Shown here one piece after another: positions 1-9,210 of a DNA stretch of 64,000 bases. The position numbers and the translations under genes were made by a program. Origin of the DNA: Corynebacterium humireducens NBRC 106098 = DSM 45392 (GTDB lineage Bacteria > Actinomycetota > Actinomycetes > Mycobacteriales > Mycobacteriaceae); assembly GCF_000819445.1 (NCBI RefSeq), contig NZ_CP005286.1:868001-932000 (forward strand), read 5' to 3'. The notes under the pieces are model-generated. The model was not told the origin of the DNA and did not search any database. It saw only the letters and a list, made by a program, of their open reading frames with translations. Position 1 is the stretch's first letter. Every line of letters starts with the position of its first letter.

Positions 1-494
1 TCGCCCGTGACGCCTGGCCGACCTGTCGCATCAGGTGGAACACCCTGGCCGGCATCGGCTGGGTGGAGTCCCGGCACGGCACGTACTCGGGTTCCTACTT
101 CAACCGCAGCCACATCAACGAGGCCGGTTTCGCCGAGCCGAAGATCATCGGCATCCCCCTGGACGGCAGTCCGGGTTTCGCGGCGATCCCGGACACCGAC
201 GGCGGCCTCCTCGACGGTGACACCGAGTGGGACCGCGCGGTCGGGCCGATGCAGTTCATCCCGGAGTCGTGGAAGCGTTACGGCCGGGACGCCAACGGTG
301 ACGGGGTGGCTGATCCGCACCAGATCGACGACGCGGCCCTGGGGGCGGCGCACCTGCTGTGTACCAACGGTGGGGACCTCAGCACCCCGGAGGGCTGGTC
401 CCGGGCGATCTACGCCTACAACCGTTCCGAGGCCTACCTCATCGACGTGCGTGACGCGGCCGCGTCCTATGCCCTGAACCAGCCGGCCCGGTGA
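1..494 (+). CDS. lytic murein transglycosylase, C-terminal part (5' end outside window)
   Basis: The frame is open from the window edge (first full codon at 3) and stops at 494, leaving about 163 C-terminal residues. GIGWVESRHGTYSG near the start carries the Glu that is catalytic in lytic transglycosylases. It is followed by GPMQFIPESW and a DxNxDG-type stretch (NGDGVADPHQIDDAALGAA), the usual order in actinobacterial MltB-like enzymes that cleave peptidoglycan outside the membrane. The signal peptide would lie upstream of the window. In corynebacteria this gene commonly precedes eno, as here. The family call is solid; substrate detail is inferred. Confidence 0.85.
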   Translation, partial: ARDAWPTCRIRWNTLAGIGWVESRHGTYSGSYFNRSHINEAGFAEPKIIGIPLDGSPGFAAIPDTDGGLLDGDTEWDRAVGPMQFIPESWKRYGRDANGDGVADPHQIDDAALGAAHLLCTNGGDLSTPEGWSRAIYAYNRSEAYLIDVRDAAASYALNQPAR

Positions 495-624
495 CGGCCA
501 CCCCTGGTTGCCCCCTGCAATCGTCGGGTTGTAGCCCCTGGTGGCGGTTTTTCTGGAAGAATTGTCCCCGGACGCGTGTCGAGAGCGCGCGACGATGACG
601 AACTCCCATCTCATATGGCTATAG

Positions 625-1914
<1,290 letters not shown>

Positions 1915-1930
1915 CTGACAGCGCTTTCCG

Positions 1931-1962
1931 ACGCCCCCGTGCACCCCGGTGCACGGGGGCGT
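1931..1962 (+). terminator. perfect 15-bp hairpin after eno
   Basis: ACGCCCCCGTGCACC and its exact complement are separated by only two bases, 16 nt after the eno stop. No U-tract follows (the next bases are CCCC), so it is a strong GC hairpin rather than a classical intrinsic terminator. Its position fits termination or 3'-end protection of eno mRNA. Confidence 0.7.
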
Positions 1963-1987
1963 CCCCGTATCCGTGGGGGAGGACACC

Positions 1988-2761
1988 ATGGCATTCTTCG
2001 GCAGACGTAGGGCACGGCCCCGGCTGGAGCCCGACTTCGTGCACACCTGGACCGGTGAGCAGCTGGTCCGGATCGCGGAGGGCGTCGACCTGGGCACCCT
2101 CCGGGCGGTGTACGGGCGTCTCGACGCCACCTCACGGATCCACTTCCTCTTCGACTTCGGTGCCCTCTTCTCCGACGGGTACCTCTTCGAGCTCTGGGAG
2201 CGGCGTCTCCTGGAGCCGGAGGATGCTCTGGAGCGGGTGGTCCTCGCGGCGGTCCACCTCGGGGCGGGGCACCGCGAACGGGCCCTGGTCCTGGCGTGGG
2301 AGGCCGGGCGGGACATCGTGCCGCTCCTCGTCGCGCAGCGGGCCTACGTCGGGGCGCAGGAGTGGCGTGACCTCGACCCGTACCACCCCCAGGGATTGCG
2401 GATCCTGGCGGAGCACCTGGACGCCGACGGGCAGGTGGAGCTGGCGGCGGACGTCGTGACGCATGCCCCGCCGGGGCACCTCGGGCACGGGGTGGTCCCG
2501 TACATCATCATGCGCAGCGGTGTCGCGGGGGAGTACCTGGAGCTGGCGTGGCGCATGTTCAGCGCCGGGCCGGCCCCGGACCTGCGGCAGGAGAGTGAGG
2601 TGCTCAACCGTTTCCTCTGGTGCCTCCCCCGGGCGGGGGAGAGGGAGCTGGCCCGGCAGGTGCTGCGGCGGCTCGACGGCCGGGTGTCGGGGACGGTGTG
2701 GGGTTCGCTCGACGCGTTCGAGGAGGCCCGTGCCGCCATCCTCGCCGGGGGCGACGAGTGA
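1988..2761 (+). CDS. conserved hypothetical protein (257 aa)
   Basis: I do not recognise the family. The ATG at 1988 is preceded by GGGGGAGG and gives a product starting MAFFGRRRARPR, a basic N-terminus followed by a largely helical, Leu/Ala/Glu-rich body with repeated ALERVVLAAVHL / ALVLAWEAGRD / LARQVLRRLDG segments that look like a helical-repeat fold. There is no signal peptide, membrane segment or catalytic motif. An earlier in-frame ATG (1949) lies inside the eno hairpin and is unlikely. It lies between eno and the divisome gene on the same strand. Confidence 0.6.
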   Translation: MAFFGRRRARPRLEPDFVHTWTGEQLVRIAEGVDLGTLRAVYGRLDATSRIHFLFDFGALFSDGYLFELWERRLLEPEDALERVVLAAVHLGAGHRERALVLAWEAGRDIVPLLVAQRAYVGAQEWRDLDPYHPQGLRILAEHLDADGQVELAADVVTHAPPGHLGHGVVPYIIMRSGVAGEYLELAWRMFSAGPAPDLRQESEVLNRFLWCLPRAGERELARQVLRRLDGRVSGTVWGSLDAFEEARAAILAGGDE

Positions 2762-2778
2762 GTTAGACTCGGGGTTCT

Positions 2779-3273
2779 ATGGCGACCGAACCTTCCCCCC
2801 GCTCCCGGCGTACCGTGCCGGTGGTGTCCCGTACCCGGGACGCCCGGCGTAAGCCCCCGCGTCGCCCGCGGATGCGTTTCAACACCGCCGAGTTCGGTGT
2901 GCTGGCGGCGGTGGCGATCATCGTGATCGTCACCATCTGGGCACCGGCGAACAACTACTTCCAGGGCCGCTCGGAGATCAACCGCCTCAACGAGTCGATC
3001 GCCGCGAAGCAGGCGGAGAAGGAGCGCCTCCTCGAGGAGATCGACCGGTACGGCGACGAGGCGTGGATCCGGGAGGAGGCCCGCCGCCGCCTCGGGCTCA
3101 TCGAGCCGGGGGAGGTCGCCTTCCGTGTCATCGACCCGAACATGGAGGTCGACCCCACCGTGACCACCTCCGCGGAGGAGCTGACGGCGGACTGGACGTG
3201 GTACGAAATCCTGTGGGCGTCCATCGCAACGCCGCCCGCAGACGACCCCGGTGGTGTGCTCATGGAAGAATGA
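2779..3273 (+). CDS. FtsB/DivIC-type septum formation initiator
   Basis: A 164-residue bitopic protein. A basic cytoplasmic N-terminus (about 1-35, Arg/Pro rich) is followed by one membrane helix (FGVLAAVAIIVIVTIWAPA, about 36-54). A coiled coil with heptad-like spacing (EINRLNESIAAKQAEKERLL) comes next, then the WIREEARRRLGLIEPGE motif typical of FtsB/DivIC. Members bridge FtsL and FtsQ in the divisome. A TAGACT -10-like box just upstream suggests a near-leaderless transcript. It starts a tight run with the DUF501 and ppx genes. Confidence 0.88.
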   Translation: MATEPSPRSRRTVPVVSRTRDARRKPPRRPRMRFNTAEFGVLAAVAIIVIVTIWAPANNYFQGRSEINRLNESIAAKQAEKERLLEEIDRYGDEAWIREEARRRLGLIEPGEVAFRVIDPNMEVDPTVTTSAEELTADWTWYEILWASIATPPADDPGGVLMEE

Positions 3274-3278
3274 GCGCC

Positions 3279-3836
3279 ATGACTGTCAACGATGCAGATC
3301 TGGCGGCCGTCGAGAAGCAGCTCGGGCGTGAGCCCCGTGGCGTCCTCGCGATCTCCTACCGCAGCCCGGACGGCGCTCCGGGTGTGGTGAAGACCGCGCC
3401 GAGGCTTCCCGACGGAACCCCGTTCCCCACCCTGTACTACCTCACCGACCCCCGGCTGACCGGCGAGGCCTCGCGCCTCGAGGTCGCGCACGTCATGAAG
3501 TGGATGGAGGAGCGCCTCGCCACGGACGAGTCCCTGCAGGCCGACTACCGGGCCGCCCACGAGCACTACCTCGCCGAGCGCAACGCCCTCGAGGACCTCG
3601 GCACCGACTTCACCGGCGGCGGCATGCCCGAGCGCGTGAAGTGCCTCCACGTGCTCATCGCCTACGCGCTGGCCGAGGGGCCGGACCGGGTGCGTTTCGG
3701 CACCGAGGCCGTCGCGCTGGCCGCCGACCGCGGTGGACTGCGCGGCACCGCGATCCCCGCGGACTGGCCGACGTGCGCGGAACTGGGCTTCGACGCCCAC
3801 CAGTTCGACGACCTGTACCAGGAGGCCGCGAAGTGA
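3279..3836 (+). CDS. DUF501 family protein
   Basis: 185 residues with the hallmark start of DUF501, LAAVEKQLGREPRGVLAISYR, and a conserved interior (GGGMPERVKCLHVLIAYALAEG). The function of the family is not established; in actinobacteria it is nearly always found between ftsB and ppx, as here. I chose ATG 3279 because GGAAG (3264-3268) is about 10 nt upstream. The alternative ATG 3270 overlaps the previous stop as ATGA and would add three residues. Its stop overlaps the next start by 4 nt. Confidence 0.85.
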   Translation: MTVNDADLAAVEKQLGREPRGVLAISYRSPDGAPGVVKTAPRLPDGTPFPTLYYLTDPRLTGEASRLEVAHVMKWMEERLATDESLQADYRAAHEHYLAERNALEDLGTDFTGGGMPERVKCLHVLIAYALAEGPDRVRFGTEAVALAADRGGLRGTAIPADWPTCAELGFDAHQFDDLYQEAAK

Positions 3837-4792
3837 CCCGTGTCGCGGCCGTGGACTGCGGCACCAACTCGATCCGACTCCTCATCTGCGACATCATGGG
3901 CGACACCACCCGCGAGGTCACCCGCACGATGGAGATCGTCCGCCTCGGACAGGGCGTCGACGCCACCGGCCAGCTCGACCCGGAGGCCATCGAACGCACC
4001 CGGGAGGCGCTGGAGCGTTTCGTCGGGATCATGGAGTTCGAGCAGGTCAAGGCGGTCCGCATGGTCGCCACGTCGGCGACCCGCGACGCCTCCAACCGGG
4101 AGGACTTCTTCCGCATGACCGGTGAGCTCCTCGGCCGCATCACCCCGGGGGCCCGCGCGGAGGTCATCTCCGGCGAGGAGGAGGCGGCGCTGTCGTTCCG
4201 CGGGGCGATCACCGACCTCGACCCCTCCGACGGCCCGTTCTGCGTCATCGACCTGGGCGGCGGTTCCACGGAGTTCATCGTCGGCACCGCTGACGGCGAG
4301 GTCCTCGGCATGCACTCGACCCAGATGGGCTGCGTCCGCGTCACCGAACGGATCATGCGTTCCGATCCGCCGACCGAGACCGAGACCGAGATCGCCATGG
4401 AGTACGTGGCGGAGCGGATGGAGGACGTCGTCAAGATCGTGCCCATCCGGGAGGCCCGCACCTTCGTCGGAGTGGCCGGCACCTTCACCACTCTCTCCGC
4501 GCTGGCCCAGGGCCTGGAGACCTACGACCCGCGGGAGATCCACGGCTCCGTGCTGCGTTTCTCCGCGCTGCGTGTCCTCACCGCCGAGATCCGCCGCCAG
4601 TCCGCCGAGACCCGCGCCCTCAACCCGGTCGTGCACCCGGGGCGTGCGGACGTCCTCGGCGGCGGCAGCGCCGTCGTCGACGGGATCATGGACATGCTGG
4701 AGAAGGAGACCCGGGCGGACAGCTTCGTCATCAGTGAGAAGGACATTCTCGACGGCATCGTCGCGTCGCTGGGGGACAGGCTCCGCGCCTGA
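3833..4792 (+). CDS. ppx: Ppx/GppA family exopolyphosphatase
   Basis: 319 residues with the ASKHA-fold signatures VDCGTNSIRLLICD (phosphate 1 loop) at the N-terminus, ISGEEEAALSFRGA, and FCVIDLGGGSTEFIVG (phosphate 2 loop). This is the short actinobacterial form without the C-terminal HD-like domain. It hydrolyses terminal phosphates of inorganic polyphosphate and possibly pppGpp. The GTG start overlaps the DUF501 stop (GTGA) and has AGGAGG 7 nt upstream, so translational coupling is expected. Corynebacteria usually carry two such paralogues; which one this is cannot be told from the window. Confidence 0.9.
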   Translation: MTRVAAVDCGTNSIRLLICDIMGDTTREVTRTMEIVRLGQGVDATGQLDPEAIERTREALERFVGIMEFEQVKAVRMVATSATRDASNREDFFRMTGELLGRITPGARAEVISGEEEAALSFRGAITDLDPSDGPFCVIDLGGGSTEFIVGTADGEVLGMHSTQMGCVRVTERIMRSDPPTETETEIAMEYVAERMEDVVKIVPIREARTFVGVAGTFTTLSALAQGLETYDPREIHGSVLRFSALRVLTAEIRRQSAETRALNPVVHPGRADVLGGGSAVVDGIMDMLEKETRADSFVISEKDILDGIVASLGDRLRA

Positions 4793-4797
4793 TTCCG

Positions 4798-5163
4798 GTG
4801 GCCCTCCGCCTCTTCCTCCGCGCCTCCTGGGGCAGTGCGGTCCTCGGTGCGCTGGTGGTCGCCTGGCTGGCGGGCACCCTGCCCCGCTCGTTCGACGCCC
4901 TCGACTGGCCCTACTTCCTGACCGGTTACCTCGGTGTCGTGTGCTGGTCCGTCGCGGTCGGGGTGGCGGTGCTGGGGCAGGTCGGGCCGCGGCCCATGCT
5001 CATCGGCCACGCGGTGAGCGGCGCGGGACTGGCGTTGTGCTTCCTGGTATTCGCACTGGCCGGAGTTCCGGAGGCGCTGACCCTGGTTCCGGGCGTGTTC
5101 GCCCTCGGGCAGCTGCCCGTCCTGTGGCACCTGCTGCAGAGGCGGTCCGGACGCATGTCCTAG
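4798..5163 (+). CDS. small integral membrane protein (121 aa)
   Basis: A GTG start 5 nt after the ppx stop. The protein is almost entirely hydrophobic with four predicted helices (about 7-25, 40-60, 67-90, 95-113) separated by short loops, ending in QRRSGRMS. No family recognised. The spacing implies cotranscription with ppx. Its TAG stop is part of TAGACT (5161-5166), a plausible -10 for the tRNA that follows. Confidence 0.7.
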   Translation: MALRLFLRASWGSAVLGALVVAWLAGTLPRSFDALDWPYFLTGYLGVVCWSVAVGVAVLGQVGPRPMLIGHAVSGAGLALCFLVFALAGVPEALTLVPGVFALGQLPVLWHLLQRRSGRMS

Positions 5164-5178
5164 ACTGTGTGTCCTCCC

Positions 5179-5252
5179 GCCCCCATAGCCCAACTGGCAG
5201 AGGCAGCGGACTTAAAATCCGCGCAGTCTGGGTTCGAACCCCAGTGGGGGCA
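5179..5252 (+). tRNA. tRNA-Leu(UAA) with an unusually short variable loop
   Basis: A 74-nt cloverleaf. The acceptor GCCCCCA pairs with TGGGGGC (5245-5251, discriminator A). The anticodon stem GCGGA/TCCGC encloses CTTAAAA, giving anticodon UAA. The T arm is CTGGG-TTCGAAC-CCCAG. CCA is not encoded. Between the anticodon and T stems there are only 5 nt (GCAGT), a class I variable loop, whereas tRNA-Leu normally has the long class II arm. It would read the UUA codon, which is rare in this GC-rich DNA. A TAGACT -10 candidate lies at 5161-5166. Confidence 0.92.
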
Positions 5253-5720
5253 CTACATCTGCGCGACGAGTTCCTTCACCCGCGCACCCTGCTCCTCGTC
5301 CGGCCCGTCGACCGTGATCCCGGGGACGACGTCCTGGATCGGGATGGCGTTCACCGGGGCGGCGGGGTGGCCGAGCTCGGCGCGCCACTGCCCGATCTGG
5401 CGGGACGAGGCGGCGTAGACGATCCGTCCCAGCCCCACCCAGCCGTGGGCGGCGGAGCACATCGCGCAGTGCTCGCCGGAGGTGTACACGACGGCCTGCG
5501 CGCGGCCCTCGGGGGTGAGGTTCTCGGCCGCCCACCGGGCGATGGCGAACTCGGGGTGGCGGGTGGAGTCCCCGCCGGAGATGCGGTTGTGGTCGGCGAA
5601 CAGTTCGGTCCCGTCGGCGCCGACGAGGACGGAGCCGTAGGGCTCGTCACCCGCCTCGAGCGCCTGTCGTGCCAGGTCAACGGCCCTGACGAGCCAGTCA
5701 CGGTCAACATCGGTGATCAT
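5253..5720 (-). CDS. zinc-dependent nucleoside/nucleobase deaminase (CDA/TadA superfamily)
   Basis: 155 residues with the deaminase zinc site: HPEFAIARW (His ligand plus proton-shuttling Glu) and GEHCAMCSAAH (the two Cys ligands in a CxxC). The first residue before the CxxC pair is His rather than the usual Pro, resembling guanine/cytosine-type deaminases more than TadA. ATG 5720 lies 7 nt after TATGCT on the minus strand, consistent with a leaderless mRNA. The stop directly abuts the 3' end of the convergent tRNA gene. The substrate cannot be assigned. Confidence 0.85.
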   Translation of the reverse strand: MITDVDRDWLVRAVDLARQALEAGDEPYGSVLVGADGTELFADHNRISGGDSTRHPEFAIARWAAENLTPEGRAQAVVYTSGEHCAMCSAAHGWVGLGRIVYAASSRQIGQWRAELGHPAAPVNAIPIQDVVPGITVDGPDEEQGARVKELVAQM

Positions 5721-5748
5721 GGTCGCCAGCATAGGCACAATGGGCGGC

Positions 5749-6591
5749 ATGCGTATCTTCGGTTTTCGCGCCCACGGAGGACCCGAGGTCCTCGAGCTTC
5801 TCGACGTCCCCGCGCCCACCCCCGGCCCCGGCCAGGTCCTCATCGATGTGCTGGCGACCTCCGTCAACCCCGGTGACCTGCGCACCCGGGAGGGCACCAA
5901 CGGCTGGGAGGTGCGCTTCCCCATGGCGTTCGGGCGGGAGGCGGCCGGCCGGGTGGTCGGCACCGGGGAGCTGGTGTTCGGTGCCGCCGCCTCCGGCCAC
6001 GGCACCTTCGGGGAGCAGGCGCTTCTCGACGCCGCCTCCGTCACCCCCGTCCCCGCGGGCATGGACGTGCGCCACGCGGCCTGCCTGCCGGTGGCATGGG
6101 GGACGGCCTACGACGCCCTCGACATGCTCGATCTGTCGGCGGGGTCGCAGCTGCTCGTGCTGGGGGCTGGTGGAGGTGTGGGGACCGCGATCACCACGCT
6201 GGCCACGGCCCGGGGACTCGAGGTCATCGGGGTGGCCTCGGACGCGAAGAAGGAGCTGGTGGAGTCCCTGGGGGCGCGGCACGTGCCCAAGGGGCAGTGG
6301 GCGGGGGAGCACCCCGCGGCGGTGTTCGACCTCGTGGGCGGGGACACGCTGCGGGAGGCGGCGGTGCTGGTGCCGGGGGCGCGGCTGGTGTCGGTGGCGG
6401 ACAAACCGCTCGTCGAGAAGCTCGGGGGCAGTGCGGTGCCGCGCCGCCGCACCCGCGAGGTGTTCGAGCAGGTGGCGCGGCAGGCGCGGGTGCACGTCAG
6501 TGCCTACTACCCGCTGGAGCGGGCCGCGGAGGCCGTCGCCGCGGTGGAGGACGGCCACGCGACCGGCAAGGTGGTGGTCACGCTCGACTGA
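5749..6591 (+). CDS. zinc-independent MDR oxidoreductase (quinone oxidoreductase-like)
   Basis: 280 residues of the medium-chain dehydrogenase/reductase superfamily. An N-terminal GroES-like part (GGPEVLELLDVPAPTPGPGQVLIDVLATSVNPGDLRTREG, read in pieces) is followed by a Rossmann dinucleotide motif LVLGAGGGVGTAI near residues 140-150. No Cys cluster for zinc is seen, so an NADPH:quinone or enoyl reductase-like activity is likely. ATG 5749 is 7 nt after a weak -10 (CACAAT), mirrored by the divergent deaminase promoter. Its 3' end overlaps the convergent CorC-family gene by 14 bp. Confidence 0.85.
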   Translation: MRIFGFRAHGGPEVLELLDVPAPTPGPGQVLIDVLATSVNPGDLRTREGTNGWEVRFPMAFGREAAGRVVGTGELVFGAAASGHGTFGEQALLDAASVTPVPAGMDVRHAACLPVAWGTAYDALDMLDLSAGSQLLVLGAGGGVGTAITTLATARGLEVIGVASDAKKELVESLGARHVPKGQWAGEHPAAVFDLVGGDTLREAAVLVPGARLVSVADKPLVEKLGGSAVPRRRTREVFEQVARQARVHVSAYYPLERAAEAVAAVEDGHATGKVVVTLD

Positions 6592-7630
6592 CGCGGTCGA
6601 GCTCCTCCTCGATGCTGGGCCACAGGCGGGACAGGATGTCGTCCCAGGTGATGACACCCACGACCTCGCCCGGGGAGTCGGCGATGCCGTCCTCGGGGAC
6701 GACGACGGCGACCTGCTCGTTGTTGCCGCGCATGAGGTTGAGGGCCTCCGACAGGGTGGTCGTCTGCGGCAGCAGGAGCGCGGGACGGGAGTAGATGTCG
6801 GCGATGTCGGCCGGGTCCGCGAGCAGGGTGTCGCGGACGTGCACCAGGTGCGGGGTGGGCTGCTCGGCGCCGGCGGGGGCGTCGAGAAGCACGCGCATGG
6901 AGCGGATCTCCCGGGAGCGGGCGCGGACCTCGGCGACGGTCGCGGTGGCCGGCAGCGGGCGGCGCGGGGTGACGGCGTCGCCGACGGTGATGGACTCCAG
7001 AGCGATGAGCCCGGTGATCTGGCTGGCAGACATGTCGTCGAGGGTGCCGGTGTCGCGCGAGTGCTCGACGAGGTGGCGCAGGGTCTCGGCGTCGTAGCCC
7101 TTGGCGGCGGCGCGTTCGACCGGGTCCTCCCCGGCCCGGCGGACCAGCGCGTTGGCCATCCGGTTGATCCACGACAGGAGCGGGCGGAAGAGCGTGATGA
7201 ACACGCGCGCCGGCCCGGCGATGACGCGCACCGCGGTCTCCGGGTGGGCCAGGGCCCACGACTTCGGCGCCATCTCACCGACCACCAGGTGGAGGAAGGT
7301 GACGATGAACAGCGACAGGGCGAAGGACACCGCGTAGGCCACGCCGTCGGGGAGTCCGCCGAAGGCGGGCTCGATGAGGTGGTGGACCCACGGCTTGGTG
7401 ATGGCACCGAGCGCGAACGTCGCCGCCGTGATGCCCAGCTGGGCGCCGGCCAGCATGAGGGTGAGCTCGTTGAGGCTGCGCAGCGCCGCGCGGGAGGAGG
7501 CGGAGGTCTCCGCAGTCTCCTCCAGGCGGTTGCGGCGGGCGGCGAGCAGGGAGAACTCGATGACGACGAAGAACGCCGAGAGCACGATGACCAGCACGGT
7601 CACCGGCAGGGCGATGTACCAGTTCATCAT
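6578..7630 (-). CDS. CNNM/CorC-family membrane protein, short form (DUF21 + CBS pair)
   Basis: 350 residues: a DUF21/CNNM transmembrane domain (about 1-180, including LAGAQLGITAATFALGAITKPW and HLVVGEMAPKSWALAHPE), then a CBS pair (about 190-340). It lacks the C-terminal CorC/HlyC ion-transporter domain present in its partner. Family members are linked to Mg2+/Co2+ homeostasis or membrane integrity. The start overlaps the stop of the upstream paralogue by 4 nt (ATGA), so the two are translationally coupled and may form a heteromer (inference). Confidence 0.88.
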   Translation of the reverse strand: MMNWYIALPVTVLVIVLSAFFVVIEFSLLAARRNRLEETAETSASSRAALRSLNELTLMLAGAQLGITAATFALGAITKPWVHHLIEPAFGGLPDGVAYAVSFALSLFIVTFLHLVVGEMAPKSWALAHPETAVRVIAGPARVFITLFRPLLSWINRMANALVRRAGEDPVERAAAKGYDAETLRHLVEHSRDTGTLDDMSASQITGLIALESITVGDAVTPRRPLPATATVAEVRARSREIRSMRVLLDAPAGAEQPTPHLVHVRDTLLADPADIADIYSRPALLLPQTTTLSEALNLMRGNNEQVAVVVPEDGIADSPGEVVGVITWDDILSRLWPSIEEELDRVSRA

Positions 7631-8988
7631 TTCTTCTCCTCCTCGATGAGTTCGATGCGGACCTCCGACGGCACGTGGCGGTCCACCTCCTCCACGCTCA
7701 TGCGCAGGGAGCGGGTGGGGGCGTCCTCCCCCTCGACGAAGTCCTCGGGCTCGGCCTCCAGCTCGATGACGTGGACCTCACCCTCCTCGACGAGGCCGCC
7801 GGTGTGGGAGATGAGGAGACCCGAGATGGTCTCGAAGTCACCCTGCGGCAGGTCGTGGCCGATGGCACGCTCGATCTCGTCGAGTGGGGTGTCGCCGTCC
7901 ACGAGCCACTCGTCCTCGTCGGTCTCGGTGATGTCCTCGGAGGACTCGCCGTCGTGCTCGTCGGTGACGTCGCCGAGGATCTCCTCGGCGAGGTCCTCGA
8001 CGGTGATGATGCCGACGAAGCCGCCGTACTCGTCGATGACGCCGGCCAGCTTCTGCTGGGCGTCCTCGAGCTTGTCGACGGCGTCGGGGAGCGACATCAG
8101 TTCCGGCACCACGAGGATGTCGCGCATGATCTCGGTGACGGGCGCGGCGGCGGGAAGCTCGGTGTCCTGCACGTCGAGCAGGTGGACGAGGCCGACGGGG
8201 TTGTGCTCGTCGTCGATGACCGGGTAGCGCGTGTGCGCGGTGGCCATGAGCTGGCGGACCTCTCCGATCGTGGTCGCCGGGTCGACGACATCGGTGCGGG
8301 ACCGGGGGACCATCGCGTGCTCGACGTCGTGCTCCGGGAAGTCGAGGAGGCGGTCGAGGACGAGGAAGGTCTGATCGTCGAGCTCGCCGCTCTCCCGCGA
8401 GGAGGACACGATGTGCTCGAGGTCCTCGGCGGTGGCGGTGGAGTCGATGTCCTCGACCGGCTCGATGCGCAGCATGCGCAGCAGGGCGTTGGAGGAGAAG
8501 TCGAAGAACCGGATGAGCCAGCCGAAGATCGCCAGGTAGATGTTCGTCGACCGGGCCAGCGCCAGGGAGGACTTCAGCGGGGCGGCGATGGTGTAGTTCT
8601 TCGGGAAGAGCTCACCGAAGATCATCTGCACGATCGTGGAGATCGCCAGGGCCAGCACGGTGCCCACACCGACGGAGACGGCCACGGGCACGCCGACGCC
8701 GCCGAGCAGCACGCCCAGCGACTCGCCGACCAGCGGCTCCGCGATGAAACCGACCATGAGGCCGGTGACCGTGATGCCCAGCTGCGCGCCGGAGAGCATG
8801 AAGGAGGTGCGGTTGGTCACCTTGAGGGCGGCGGCGGCCTTCTCGTCCCCGGCGTCGGCACGCGAGCGCAGCTCGGTGCGGTCGACGGACATGAAGGCGA
8901 ACTCCTGCGCCACGAAATAGCCGTTGGCCACGATGATCAGACCGATGATCACCAGTCCCAGGACGAGCAGGGCGACGGCGGTCAGCAT
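7627..8988 (-). CDS. CNNM/CorC-family protein, full form (DUF21 + CBS pair + CorC_HlyC)
   Basis: 453 residues. The DUF21 membrane domain spans about 1-195 (FMLSGAQLGITVTGLMVGFIAEPL; MIFGELFPKNYTIA). Two CBS motifs follow (MVPRSRTDVVDPATTIGEVRQLM and EIMRDILVVPELMSLPDAVDKL, written here in part). The C-terminal CorC_HlyC domain includes VDGDTPLDEIERAIGHDLP. It probably acts in divalent cation extrusion at the membrane. It is the first gene of a two-gene operon with the shorter paralogue. Promoter sequence should lie in 8989-9210, shared with the divergent Bax-inhibitor-like gene. Confidence 0.9.
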   Translation of the reverse strand: MLTAVALLVLGLVIIGLIIVANGYFVAQEFAFMSVDRTELRSRADAGDEKAAAALKVTNRTSFMLSGAQLGITVTGLMVGFIAEPLVGESLGVLLGGVGVPVAVSVGVGTVLALAISTIVQMIFGELFPKNYTIAAPLKSSLALARSTNIYLAIFGWLIRFFDFSSNALLRMLRIEPVEDIDSTATAEDLEHIVSSSRESGELDDQTFLVLDRLLDFPEHDVEHAMVPRSRTDVVDPATTIGEVRQLMATAHTRYPVIDDEHNPVGLVHLLDVQDTELPAAAPVTEIMRDILVVPELMSLPDAVDKLEDAQQKLAGVIDEYGGFVGIITVEDLAEEILGDVTDEHDGESSEDITETDEDEWLVDGDTPLDEIERAIGHDLPQGDFETISGLLISHTGGLVEEGEVHVIELEAEPEDFVEGEDAPTRSLRMSVEEVDRHVPSEVRIELIEEEKK

Positions 8989-9210
8989 GTGACCACCTGC
9001 GTCAGGCTGAGCTGGGACGATGCGGGTCTGTCAGGGGGAGGCTCCATCGTGGAGTGGTCCGCCTTTCGGTTTGTGGAGACAAAAACATGGACAGTGTACG
9101 GGAACGGACACGGCGTCGGGAAGATTTTCCTCACCCGGGGAACTAAAGCAACGTTTGTTACGTTGTACGGGGTAGAACACAAGACGATCAGAAAGGCTCG
9201 GGGTTTCATC

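Noticed and set aside
8989..9210. Possible promoter elements (for example TACGGGGTAGAAC) in the gap between the CorC-type operon and the Bax-inhibitor-like gene.
   Set aside because: Several weak -10-like strings occur but none has a convincing -35 or spacing to a start; no site can be chosen from sequence alone.
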